39,914 nt of DNA from positions 1 to 39,914 of the forward strand of contig JADJHD010000040.1 in NCBI GenBank assembly GCA_016707705.1. Reading direction: 5' to 3'. Position numbers and translations under genes: made by a program. This stretch comes from Bacteroidales bacterium (lineage in GTDB: Bacteria; Bacteroidota; Bacteroidia; Bacteroidales; UBA4417). This document shows, in pieces, positions 9,262-17,826 of the stretch (position 1 is the first letter of the stretch; each line of letters begins with the position of its first letter). A model generated the notes under the pieces. The model searched no databases, was not told the DNA's origin, and saw only the letters and a list, made by a program, of their open reading frames with translations.

Positions 9262-9299
9262 CGCGAAATTATTTGATTCATCATTCTATTAACAAATAT

Positions 9300-9577
9300 T
9301 TATCTCACATCATGCAGTGGAGTATTTTCCAGCATAATCGAGTGTGTTAATTTTTTGGAATAAACTGTCTATATAATCCCGTTTTTTACATGAAACAGCA
9401 AGCACCAGAGTTTTCTGTCTCCCCTTACTTACCAAATAGGCTCCACTTGCAATGCAGTTAAATCTCAGTGTTGATAATGTGCGCTTTACCTTACTGACCG
9501 CAATTGCGTTCCGAACATGACTCATTAAATTATACGCCATCATTACCCAGCTATAGGCAAATTCAGTTGCATGAATG
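9300..9577. repeat. Direct repeat copy A (IS1380 3' end)
   Basis: This block aligns with 12388-12662 in the same orientation. By eye I estimate about 70% identity with small indels; shared stretches include CTTTACCTTACTG and GAACATGACTCAT. Both blocks code for the C-terminal end of an IS1380 transposase on the minus strand. They bracket the lipoprotein gene at 10260-12362. Confidence 0.7.
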
Positions 9578-10032
9578 TCCGAGAAACAGAACCCTTACAT
9601 TCCTTAGTCATACTTAAGTTCTTTTATTTAGTTCTCAGCATCAACTCTGTGTTTATAAGCTACCCACACCGGCTCATCGGATAACTCGCTATTTGTTACA
9701 TAGGCTGAATACCGATAACACAGATAATCATCCTGCTGACAAACAGTGTTTTCCCACCACTCATGGGTAGTTTTTCAATGTCCTTTTAAAACCTCATCAT
9801 AGCTAATCCGTGAAGAACTAATAAAGTTAGCTACTCCAAGAATCACGCTCATCATGAAACTCTCAAGAACCTCATGATGATCAAATCCTATTCCTGACCC
9901 TGATTCGTAAAAAGGCAGTTCTCGCATCTTGTCATACAAGCCAATCCGGTCATAAAACTCCATTATGATCTGCATTCCTCCCAAGGGAGTTATCTTCTTT
10001 ACAGAGTAATCGAAAAGCCATTGGATATTCAC
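9310..10032 (-). pseudogene. IS1380-family transposase remnant (internal deletion plus four stops)
   Basis: A single minus-strand frame from a GTG at 10032 to the stop at 9310 shows two ends of an IS1380-type transposase. The N-terminal part (ITPLGGMQIIMEFYDRIGL ... SYDEVLKGH) ends in a stop at 9775-9777. In the same frame, from about 9759, the C-terminal part resumes (WWENTVCQQDDY, YRYSAYVTN, VDAEN, IKELKYD, TEFAYSWVMMAYNLMSHV, RTLSTLRFNCIASGAYLV). Further stops lie at 9628-9630, 9604-9606 and 9595-9597. Full-length members have about 430 residues; here about 190 from the middle, including the catalytic region, are gone. The element cannot move itself. I could not identify terminal inverted repeats or a target-site duplication. 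Confidence 0.85.
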
Positions 10033-10259
10033 TTTACAGCATCTTTTGAGACTAAGTTATTATCCTTGTGATAGTTATATCAACAACTAATGCCTGATTG
10101 AATAATCTTGGATAACATGTATATTATCATTGAGTATTGATTACATTTACTAGTAATTAGGCATAAATCATTGAGTTAGGTAGTTCGGTTAAGATTTGAA
10201 TAAAAGAATATTTGTCCGACATTTTTTTATCATCCAAAATCCTTTAATCAGATTTTCTC

Positions 10260-12362
10260 ATGAAAAAATCACTCATCCTGGCACTATTAGTTTTTGCAGT
10301 GTTCTCACAATGCAAAAAAGATGATAACCCTAAACCTGTCGGGGAACAAATTGAGACGGGAGATGTGATTATCGAGGAGAATGTTAGCAGTGCAGGCACA
10401 ACGCTCGTTTCAGACAAGTTTTCTCTTGAGATTGCTGCTGGTACCTTTAGCACCTCCACTGCAATGAAGATCAGCAAGTTAGAGAACACTCCATTCTCTA
10501 CAGATGCCCTGACACCGGTTTATTTCCTTAATGATTTACCCCCGGGAACGGCTGAACCGATGATCATCAGGATTGCTGGACTCGACCTGTCAGCAAATCC
10601 AACTGCATTCCTTGCTGAAATTACAAGGGTGCATTCAGCGGACACCAATAAAATATCTTACAGGAAGATCGAATATGAGGTAGAGGATGGTAAAGTCAAA
10701 GTCATCATTCCCAGGACACCTTCCATATACTTTAAATCAGGCAACATTACAGATGAGAAGCTTACAATAGGTGTTGTTGTGGCTAAATCGCAGCAGACTA
10801 TAGTAAGCAGCAACGGGCATTTCCAGCTCACTTCCCCGGTATCGAAACTAGCCAAGGCAGCTGAAATTGCAGACTATCTTGAAGAAGCTTACTCACTTTT
10901 CAATAATGCTCCATTTTCTTTTGACTACAGTGCCAGGACTGTCTGGCCAATGGGTGTCACACTTCTTCCTATGGACAATTCTTTATTTGGGGAGCAGGTT
11001 TCTTCTGTATGGGGTGACAATTATGCAACGCTCAGTTTCAATTCAGATAAGTTGAATGAAATGTCTGAAATGAGAATTACAGCTGGTCATGAGTTTTTCC
11101 ATTTTGTGCAGTCACTCTATGATCCAAGGTCGGGTTTTATGAAAGCAAAATTTGCTTCATCCCATTACTGGTTAGATGAGGCCATGTCTGTTTGGGCAGA
11201 AGAATTTTTTTCAGGCAGCACGGGATATTCTTCCCCAATCAGGGTTGGAAATGAACCTGCTCCTTATGAAGGAGGCTTGAATGAGACAAAATCGGATGTC
11301 AGGGGATATGGTTATGGAATGTCAGGAATGATAAAATATATTGCAGATCATTTTGGCATAAATAGCATGAAAGCGATATATGAGCAGATTCATTTGGAGG
11401 AATCACCTGCTGAGGCTATCCGTTTAGGGCTGGATAAGTATTATAACAGCTGGTATGGGTTGATGCTACAGGAGTATACCAAGAGTGCAATTTATCCGGA
11501 TGTGTCAACCGGATTATTGGTAGGTTTAAAGGCAGGTGAGTTCAATGTTAATAATGAAAATGATACTGTGATGAAATTTGAAGCTTCATATAAACAACTG
11601 GCTTCAAATATTTATACGGTATCCATTAAAGAATCAGCTGTTACGGATCTTTCTACTTTATCTGTGGTTGCTGATCAGCAATCGGACCAGATGATCAATA
11701 TCTATAAAATCAAATCAGCCACTATACCGCCGGAGCTCGTTGGATCAGGTTCTGGCTCAGTTGCAGTGGCCGATATCAAAATTTTAGCCGCGGATGGTTA
11801 TAAGTTCCTGGTTGTTCTGACCAATTTAACATATAATAGCAACAATGCGGCAAGCAGTCTTTCATTCACGGCAAGAATTTCAAAGAAACAAACCTATAAG
11901 ACATTCTCTTTCAATTTGAGTGTTATGTGTCATTATACATATCATTATGAATCAGGGAACCCAACAACTGTAGATGGAGCTTGGCACTCAGCTGGTTTTA
12001 TTGAATTACCCTTAACTCAAAATGGCAATATCCTGACGGCTTCATGGAACGGAATATACGGTTATCCCAGTTCAGGGAATGCGACTATTACACTTAATGA
12101 GGACGGAACTGTTACAGCAGAAATTCACCAACTGGATCTTGACCTGATTGCTTCACATCAGATAATGGATTGCGTGATTACCTCATTACCACTCACAAGT
12201 GATAATTGGTCCGCAACTACATATTATAGCGATATATCCTATCCTTATATTCAATCACTTTACTGGAAAGAAACGTATTCAAATTTTTATATTGAATGTG
12301 ATGGTTTCTTCACTGATCCTCAATATGGAAATAAAAATGTTATGTTAAGACTGTTCAAATAA
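10260..12362 (+). CDS. Putative surface lipoprotein with HExxH metallopeptidase motif
   Basis: 700 residues. The leader MKKSLILALLVFAVFSQC ends in a lipobox-like FSQC with C18 followed by KKDDNPKP, typical of Bacteroidota lipoproteins. Residues about 45-150 resemble a ZU5-like beta domain (TTLVSDKFSLEIAAGTFS). The middle contains AGHEFFHFVQSLYD: HEFFH (277-281) is an HExxH zinc motif, and WLDEAMSVWAEE (Glu307 or Glu314-315) is a plausible third ligand, as in gluzincins whose motif is followed by a W-x-x-E-A segment. The C-terminal 250 residues are beta-rich and unrecognised. Zinc binding and proteolysis are predicted, not shown. The gene has no operon partners and is bracketed by two IS1380 remnants, suggesting acquisition or local rearrangement. 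It looks somewhat A+T-richer than its neighbours by eye. Confidence 0.75.
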   Translation: MKKSLILALLVFAVFSQCKKDDNPKPVGEQIETGDVIIEENVSSAGTTLVSDKFSLEIAAGTFSTSTAMKISKLENTPFSTDALTPVYFLNDLPPGTAEPMIIRIAGLDLSANPTAFLAEITRVHSADTNKISYRKIEYEVEDGKVKVIIPRTPSIYFKSGNITDEKLTIGVVVAKSQQTIVSSNGHFQLTSPVSKLAKAAEIADYLEEAYSLFNNAPFSFDYSARTVWPMGVTLLPMDNSLFGEQVSSVWGDNYATLSFNSDKLNEMSEMRITAGHEFFHFVQSLYDPRSGFMKAKFASSHYWLDEAMSVWAEEFFSGSTGYSSPIRVGNEPAPYEGGLNETKSDVRGYGYGMSGMIKYIADHFGINSMKAIYEQIHLEESPAEAIRLGLDKYYNSWYGLMLQEYTKSAIYPDVSTGLLVGLKAGEFNVNNENDTVMKFEASYKQLASNIYTVSIKESAVTDLSTLSVVADQQSDQMINIYKIKSATIPPELVGSGSGSVAVADIKILAADGYKFLVVLTNLTYNSNNAASSLSFTARISKKQTYKTFSFNLSVMCHYTYHYESGNPTTVDGAWHSAGFIELPLTQNGNILTASWNGIYGYPSSGNATITLNEDGTVTAEIHQLDLDLIASHQIMDCVITSLPLTSDNWSATTYYSDISYPYIQSLYWKETYSNFYIECDGFFTDPQYGNKNVMLRLFK

Positions 12363-12387
12363 TAGGCAGGGGAAGCTGAAAAAATGA

Positions 12388-12662
12388 TTATCCCTTATAA
12401 TGCAATGGAATATATTCCAGTATGATTGAATTTGTAAATTTCTTAACAAACTGCCTGTATAACCCCGTGTTAACCTGAAGCAGCAAGCATGAGTTTATTC
12501 TGTTGGCCACTCCTACCAAATAGGCAACAATTGCAAAGCAGTTAAATCTTAGAGCTGATAATGTATGCTTTACCTTACTGTGCGCAATTGGATTGCGAAC
12601 ATGACTCATAAATTGCAAGCCATCACTCCCCAGCAGAAGGCTAATTCAGTAATATGAATGCT
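12388..12662 (-). pseudogene. Second IS1380-family transposase remnant (C-terminal fragment, frameshifted)
   Basis: The minus strand encodes MSHVRNPIAHSKVKHTLSAL, then RFNCFAIVAYLV, then TGLYRQFVKKF, clearly related to the remnant at 9310-10032. Upstream, ITELAFCWGVMACNL continues in another frame, separated by a one-base deletion at NL/MS (near 12607-12612). Beyond about 12665 I see no further transposase sequence. Only about 90 codons survive, so it is inactive and more degraded than the first copy. Confidence 0.75.
12388..12662. repeat. Direct repeat copy B (IS1380 3' end)
   Basis: Partner of 9300-9577, about 3.09 kb away and in the same orientation. The level of divergence means either two independent insertions of related elements or an old duplication. 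Confidence 0.7.
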
Positions 12663-12798
12663 TATACCAATGTTAGACTCTCTGTAAAGTAAATCCCTGT
12701 TTAACTATCATAAACAGCGGGTATTCCCGGAGTAATCCAATTCAGCAGAAAGTAATTTTGCGCATTGAAAACTTAGTTCATAATATTCGTAACATCTG

Positions 12799-12829
12799 TT
12801 TGTACAATCCATCCACTTCCTTAATTTCG
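12799..12829 (+). promoter_or_regulatory. pcm: Promoter for pcm (Bacteroidota -33/-7 type)
   Basis: TTTG at 12799-12802, a 19-bp spacer, and TAATTTCG at 12822-12829 (one mismatch to TAnnTTTG). The predicted transcription start would be about 20 bp before the pcm ATG at 12855. Spacing and both elements fit the primary sigma factor of this phylum. Confidence 0.55.
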
Positions 12830-12854
12830 CCTATTCAAGATTCAATCTCAATAC

Positions 12855-13517
12855 ATGTCCGCTAACCAGCTAATCGACACCTACAGGCACCAGGGACTCC
12901 GGAGGAAGTTAACTGAGCAATTACGAAATAAGGGAATAAAGGACGAAACCGTGCTGAAGGCCATAAATCACGTGCCAAGGCATTATTTCTTCGATTCCTC
13001 TTTTCTGGAGTTCGCCTATGAGGACAAAGCATTTCCGATTGGCTCAGGACAAACTATTTCCCAACCGTATACAGTTGCATTTCAATCGGAACTGCTTCAG
13101 GTAAAGGCCGGCATGCGGATTCTTGAGATTGGAACCGGAAGCGGGTATCAGGCCTGCATTCTTGCCGAGCTTGGAGCCAAGGTATATACTATTGAAAGGC
13201 AAAAGCTTCTGTATGAAAAGACGAAGCTAACCTTACCCCGCATGAATTTCAGAATCCGGACCTTTTACGGGGATGGTTATAAAGGACTGCCTGCTCATGC
13301 GCCATTCGACCGAATAATCATCACAGCAGCCGCTCCGTTGATTCCGGATGCACTGCTGGCTCAGCTTAAGATTGGCGGCATCATGGTAATTCCGGTGGGT
13401 GATGATTCTCAGGTAATGTACAGACTTACCAGAATTTCTGACACCGAAGTCACCTCCGAGCAACATGGAAACTTCAGGTTCGTCCCTATGCTCGCTGACA
13501 GGGCTAAAGACGTTTAA
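12855..13517 (+). CDS. pcm: Protein-L-isoaspartate O-methyltransferase
   Basis: 220 residues, the usual length. The enzyme methylates isoaspartyl residues in damaged proteins with S-adenosylmethionine so that they can return to aspartate. Visible signatures are GSGQTISQPY (63-72), which shapes the active site, and SAM motif I ILEIGTGSGYQA (89-100). Later motifs include FDRIIITAAAP and GGIMVIPVGD. It appears to be a single-gene unit with its own promoter and a terminator against the convergent lipoprotein gene. Confidence 0.96.
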   Translation: MSANQLIDTYRHQGLRRKLTEQLRNKGIKDETVLKAINHVPRHYFFDSSFLEFAYEDKAFPIGSGQTISQPYTVAFQSELLQVKAGMRILEIGTGSGYQACILAELGAKVYTIERQKLLYEKTKLTLPRMNFRIRTFYGDGYKGLPAHAPFDRIIITAAAPLIPDALLAQLKIGGIMVIPVGDDSQVMYRLTRISDTEVTSEQHGNFRFVPMLADRAKDV

Positions 13518-13539
13518 AATACAATCAAATTAAACAATA

Positions 13540-13564
13540 AAGGCAGGAACTTGAATCCTGCCTT
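13540..13564. terminator. Bidirectional terminator hairpin
   Basis: A perfect 9-bp stem AAGGCAGGA / TCCTGCCTT with a 7-nt loop lies between the convergent pcm and DUF2271-like genes. The minus-strand exit side (TATTGTTT) is T-rich; the plus-strand side is weaker (ATTAG). Confidence 0.7.
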
Positions 13565-13588
13565 ATTAGTTTCTGGTGTTATTCATCT

Positions 13589-14371
13589 TTATTGAGAGAT
13601 CACCTTCACACTCACCTTTTTCAGAATCTGCAAGGCTGTAGTAATCGTAGACAAATCAGTATTCAGTGAGCCATCCTTTCCTGAGTAATGGCTATGTCCA
13701 ACAGGCAGAAGTTCAACATCCGTTCCGGGAGAATCCAAATCTATAGTTCCTTCGTATACCAGAGCAGGCTGGCAAGAAGTCTTGTAATTGAAATCATCGG
13801 TATACATGCTATTGGTCCAGTACTGATTCCAGTCCCAGGTTTGATTTATCTCCAGCATTACCTTCAATTTACCTTTCAAAAGCTGGTCAGGACGGGTTTG
13901 AAGGGTAAAACTCCCCTTTGGTGTCGCTCCTGAATATGCATCGGCAACAGGATTCTTAGGTGAAGGGATATATAATCCATCTTCAGCCTTGATATTTCTT
14001 TTATGCGACCAGTATGGAAGGGCAGCCGGACGACGAACCTCACCTGGCTTCCATTTTCCTCCGGACCTATCGCCATAATTGAATACCCCCTGCCCTATTG
14101 CTCTGGTAACAAACAGTGTCTGAACATATTCACCTCCGGCATTTTCCAGCCAGATAGCGAAAGTGGGATGATTGTGAGCTGTTCCCCTGACAAATGAAAT
14201 TTCAAGCTGTTGTCCGCTCCCGGCAATATTGCTTTTAATCACTTCCGGGGTTTCAGATGCATTACGCCTTGCATTTTTGCTCTCTCCCTGAGAACTGCAG
14301 GAGTTCACTGCAAGAATGCCGGATAATGAAATTACAGCGAAGATTGATATAAATATATTTCTTGTTTTCAT
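13589..14371 (-). CDS. DUF2271-like lipoprotein, linked to a TonB receptor
   Basis: 260 residues from the ATG at 14371 (a GTG two codons earlier is less likely). The leader ends in SLSGILAVNSC, with C25 as the probable lipid-attachment cysteine. The mature protein has the pattern FAIWLENAGGEYVQTLFVTR and later LPYWSHKRN, which I associate with DUF2271, a family of exported proteins without known enzymatic activity; the family name is from memory. It lies 11 bp after the TonB receptor and is almost certainly in the same transcript, suggesting a part in the same uptake system. No heme or metal ligand motif is obvious. Confidence 0.65.
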   Translation of the reverse strand: MKTRNIFISIFAVISLSGILAVNSCSSQGESKNARRNASETPEVIKSNIAGSGQQLEISFVRGTAHNHPTFAIWLENAGGEYVQTLFVTRAIGQGVFNYGDRSGGKWKPGEVRRPAALPYWSHKRNIKAEDGLYIPSPKNPVADAYSGATPKGSFTLQTRPDQLLKGKLKVMLEINQTWDWNQYWTNSMYTDDFNYKTSCQPALVYEGTIDLDSPGTDVELLPVGHSHYSGKDGSLNTDLSTITTALQILKKVSVKVISQ

Positions 14372-14382
14372 ATCCACCTGAT

Positions 14383-16782
14383 TTAAAGTTCTATAATAAT
14401 TCCGAGGGTAGGAAGTACTGTTCCGGACTCATTTTGAAGAGTTTTGAGCTGATACTTCAAGGGATTTTCAGGATCCACAAGCGGATTTCCGGATTCATCC
14501 CTGGCCAAAACAAGATTTGGAGCTCCTTCGGATTTAAAGTTATAGGCATTTTGAATATCCAGGTACACATTCAGAGACCATTTCTTAAAATAGTATTCCT
14601 TATCAACCCTTATATCGAGTTGCTGGAATGACTTAAGACGCTCTGAATTATAATTGCTGTAATCAAAGTAACCTTGTCCCTGAACGCTCCATGCCTGAAT
14701 ATAGGAAGAACGCTCAATATCATAGGGAGTGTAGGGAGCTCCACCAACGAAGCGCCATTTAAGTCCGATATCCCAGTTTTTCTTTAAGCCGGCAAAAGCA
14801 GTTATATTAAGTATATGCCTGTTATCCCAGGCTGTGGCTATCAGCGATCCCGCCTTATCCTCTGCCAAAGACCTTACAAGAGTGTAGGATACTGTAATAT
14901 CATACCTACCCATGAGTTTTTCCTTATAGTACACTTCTGCACCATAAGCCCTTCCCCTGACATCAGAAATCACCTCCTCGCTGCCATAGACTCCAAAATC
15001 GGCAGGCTTGCTGGCAAGAGAAACGGAATCCTTAATTGAGAAAGGATAATGTGCATACCACTTATAAAAAGCCTCAATGGTGAACTTGGAGGTTGCATTC
15101 CTGCGATAGTCGATTCCTGCAACTAAATGATCGGCACGGATATATTTGATTCCATTTGTTTTATTCAGGAGTTCACCATCAGAACTGCGATATCCAAGCA
15201 TGGTATAGGATGGAAGCTGATAATAACGGCCTGTATTGAAATTCAGTGTCAGTTTCTCTGTAATCTGGTAAGCTGCCGAAAACCGTGGTGAGAATTGCTC
15301 CAAAGGATTTGACATGCTCGATGAATAGGTGTTTGCATCTGTCCTGAATCCGAAGGAAAGTGTTAGCAGCTCATCAACAAATCCCTTGCTTACCTGTCCA
15401 AAAAGATTCCATCTGAAAAAATCAAGGGCTGAATCAAATTTTACAGAGGTAATGGTATCACTGGCAGAAGGGATGAATACCCTCTGAAAGGTATTGTTGG
15501 TATAGCGGTCATATTCTCCACCGCCACCCCAGGTGATCTTGTATCCATTTGTTCTGAGAATATCCTCATACCTGAATTTGTTCTCAATTTCTTCTGATGT
15601 ATATCGCAGGTTCAGTTTAGAAGGGTCTGTATCCAGATTGTTTTCGTACTTGAAGGCCTCGTTGTAGAGCATATTCCTGCTGACGGCCAATGTACCGTAA
15701 GAGTTTTTCCGATAATGCCTGTAGACGGTTCCAATAGCATAGTTCCATTGATTGTTAACCGGAAGGTAATCCAGGATATACTGCTGATCATCCGTTGGAT
15801 TCTTGATATCCATGTTCAACTTCATTTTATCAAGGGCTCCGATGCTGAGAAATGTCAGCTCATTCTTCTGATTGAATTTGGTCTTGACCTTTACCTGATA
15901 ATCGTTGAAGGTAGGAAGGAAAGGCAATCCGATTGCCCCGAACAGAAACTGCAGGTATGATCGGCGAACAGAAAAAAGGAAACTTGTCTTTTTATCGATG
16001 GGTCCGTTGGCACTGAATGCAGCCTCACTGGCACCAAGTGTTGCACGATAAACAACTTTATCAGGGTTGCCGTCAATCAGTTTCATATCCAGAACTGAAC
16101 TCAGTGAGTTTCCGCGTGAAGCAGGAAATGCTCCTGAATAGAAGTCTACTTCCCTAAGAAAATCTGTATTGATGATTCTAACTGGTCCTCCGGAGGCTCC
16201 CTGCGTAGCAAAATGGTTCAGGTTCGGTATTTCAATTCCATCCAGAAGGAAGCGATTCTCAGAAGGGCCTCCTCCCCTGACTATAATGTCATTCCTGAAT
16301 GATACAGAAGATGCAACACCGGGAAGGGACTGTATAACCTTGGAAATATCCCTGTTTGAACCGGGACTTTTTTCAATTTCAGAAATTCCTATCGATTTGA
16401 GCGACACCGGACTTTCTTCAACCCTCTTAAAGAGAGAAGCCTTAACTTCAACCTTTTCAAGCTGTATAGCCTTCTCCTTCATTGGAATATCCAGAAATAC
16501 AGTTTTCGCGTTGGTAACCAGAATTTCCTCGGTGGTAACATTTTCAAATCCCACCGATGTGGCGGTCAGTTTAACATAACCGGGTTTCAAGCCCGTGAAG
16601 AGAAAATTCCCATCCAAATCACTCACTGAGCCAATTGTTGTTCCGGTAATCACAATATTCGTAAATGGAAGAGGTTCATTGTTTTTAATGTTAAACACCC
16701 TTCCTTTCAATATTCCGGACTGAGAAAAAGCCTGAGTCACTATTATCATGGACAGGAATAGAAGAATTCCAATTTTTTGCAT
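14383..16782 (-). CDS. TonB-dependent outer membrane receptor
   Basis: 799 residues. A signal peptide (1-21, cleaved near AFSQ) is followed by a CarboxypepD_reg-like domain (about 24-108; GRVFNIKNNEPLPFTNI), a plug domain (about 115-235; RGGGPSENRFLLDGIEIPN) and a 22-strand-type barrel rich in aromatic residues to the C-terminal IIIEL. There is no SusD partner, so it is not a SusC/D pair. The carboxypeptidase-like extension plus plug is common in Bacteroidota receptors for siderophores, metals, peptides or other nutrients. The linked lipoprotein downstream is the only clue to the substrate, and I cannot name it. Confidence 0.92.
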   Translation of the reverse strand: MQKIGILLFLSMIIVTQAFSQSGILKGRVFNIKNNEPLPFTNIVITGTTIGSVSDLDGNFLFTGLKPGYVKLTATSVGFENVTTEEILVTNAKTVFLDIPMKEKAIQLEKVEVKASLFKRVEESPVSLKSIGISEIEKSPGSNRDISKVIQSLPGVASSVSFRNDIIVRGGGPSENRFLLDGIEIPNLNHFATQGASGGPVRIINTDFLREVDFYSGAFPASRGNSLSSVLDMKLIDGNPDKVVYRATLGASEAAFSANGPIDKKTSFLFSVRRSYLQFLFGAIGLPFLPTFNDYQVKVKTKFNQKNELTFLSIGALDKMKLNMDIKNPTDDQQYILDYLPVNNQWNYAIGTVYRHYRKNSYGTLAVSRNMLYNEAFKYENNLDTDPSKLNLRYTSEEIENKFRYEDILRTNGYKITWGGGGEYDRYTNNTFQRVFIPSASDTITSVKFDSALDFFRWNLFGQVSKGFVDELLTLSFGFRTDANTYSSSMSNPLEQFSPRFSAAYQITEKLTLNFNTGRYYQLPSYTMLGYRSSDGELLNKTNGIKYIRADHLVAGIDYRRNATSKFTIEAFYKWYAHYPFSIKDSVSLASKPADFGVYGSEEVISDVRGRAYGAEVYYKEKLMGRYDITVSYTLVRSLAEDKAGSLIATAWDNRHILNITAFAGLKKNWDIGLKWRFVGGAPYTPYDIERSSYIQAWSVQGQGYFDYSNYNSERLKSFQQLDIRVDKEYYFKKWSLNVYLDIQNAYNFKSEGAPNLVLARDESGNPLVDPENPLKYQLKTLQNESGTVLPTLGIIIEL

Positions 16783-16954
16783 ATTCCTTTTGTTTAATAT
16801 TTTGTCTTAAATAATATACAATACCTAAACAGAACTAAGCAAAGATTGTTCTCATTTAAACAAAAAAAAATTGAATTCTGTACCAAAGGTAAGCACGAAG
16901 ATACGACCGGAAAGTTTCAGGAGAAGAAAAAGCTACAGGAAATCAGGGAATTAA

Positions 16955-17668
16955 TCAGGGCTTGACTGCAACCTGAATCTGGGCTTGTACAGGCGTTCCA
17001 TCCTGCACAACCAAAGGTCTAAGGTTAGGATAAACAAAGTCGCCGGAACCATACCAGCCAATGAAATCGCCGGAACTGATCGTATAGCTGTTATCCATAT
17101 CCTTCCATACATCCATATAATAGGTACCAGGTTCTACTGCCGGGAATTTGAAGCTAACGATGGATCCAAAACCAAATACTCTGGTGCTATCCAGTGAATG
17201 ACCTGCATTTCTGTCGGCAACGGATGCAAACAATCGAACCTTGGCATCGGAAAGGTCAAAATTTACACCTTCTGGAAAGCTCGCTGTGCCTGATAAAGCC
17301 GACTTTCCGGAGCTCAGTACAACAAGTTTGACACTGTCAATGGATTGATTGCCATTTGGATCTGTTACTCTCAGAACAGAATTGTAAATACCCGCATAAA
17401 GGGGAGTTAACCAATATACTGAATCACCATATCCTGAGATTTGTCCGGCAGTTACGCTATAGCTGTAAACCAAATCTTCATTATCTGCATCTGTGGCTAA
17501 TGAGGTGAGTAATGCTATATCACCGGCAGTAACCGTATCAGGAGAAACGAAAAAGCCTTCAATAACGGGAATATTCTGTATTTCCTTGGTACAACTTACC
17601 GAGAACAAACAAAAGAACAGTAGAAGTCCGAGGGTACCAATTGTCAGAAATTTCAGAGCTTGGTTCAT
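16955..17668 (-). CDS. Lipoprotein with Ig/cadherin-like domain, function unknown
   Basis: 237 residues from the ATG at 17668; an ATG eight codons earlier is possible but lengthens the leader needlessly. The leader ends in FSVSC (C26), a lipobox-like site followed by TKEIQ. Residues about 40-125 look like a PKD or cadherin-like beta-sandwich (TAGDIALLTSLATDADNEDL, VLRVTDPNGNQSIDSVKLVV). The C-terminal part (about 130-235) is another beta domain with YYMDVWKDMDNSYTISSGDF, reminiscent of transthyretin-like folds in surface proteins. It is separated from the TonB receptor by 170 bp on the same strand. I do not recognise a specific family. Confidence 0.7.
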   Translation of the reverse strand: MNQALKFLTIGTLGLLLFFCLFSVSCTKEIQNIPVIEGFFVSPDTVTAGDIALLTSLATDADNEDLVYSYSVTAGQISGYGDSVYWLTPLYAGIYNSVLRVTDPNGNQSIDSVKLVVLSSGKSALSGTASFPEGVNFDLSDAKVRLFASVADRNAGHSLDSTRVFGFGSIVSFKFPAVEPGTYYMDVWKDMDNSYTISSGDFIGWYGSGDFVYPNLRPLVVQDGTPVQAQIQVAVKP

Positions 17669-17826
17669 AAGTATACTGATTATCATTAGCATGCAAAGTA
17701 ATTAAAAATAACACTTTCTTCGCCCGAACAGGCTTATTATTTTTTGATTCAGAAATTGTGATTGTTGAAGAGTCTAAACCTTAATTTCATTAGTTGAATA
17801 ATCAAATGAGTCGAATTATCCAGTTA

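Noticed and set aside
9595..9777. In-frame stops as possible recoding sites in the transposase
   Set aside because: The catalytic middle of the protein is deleted, so decay explains the stops better than recoding.
16169..16579. 136-codon frame antisense to the TonB receptor
   Set aside because: Shadow of the plug-domain coding sequence.
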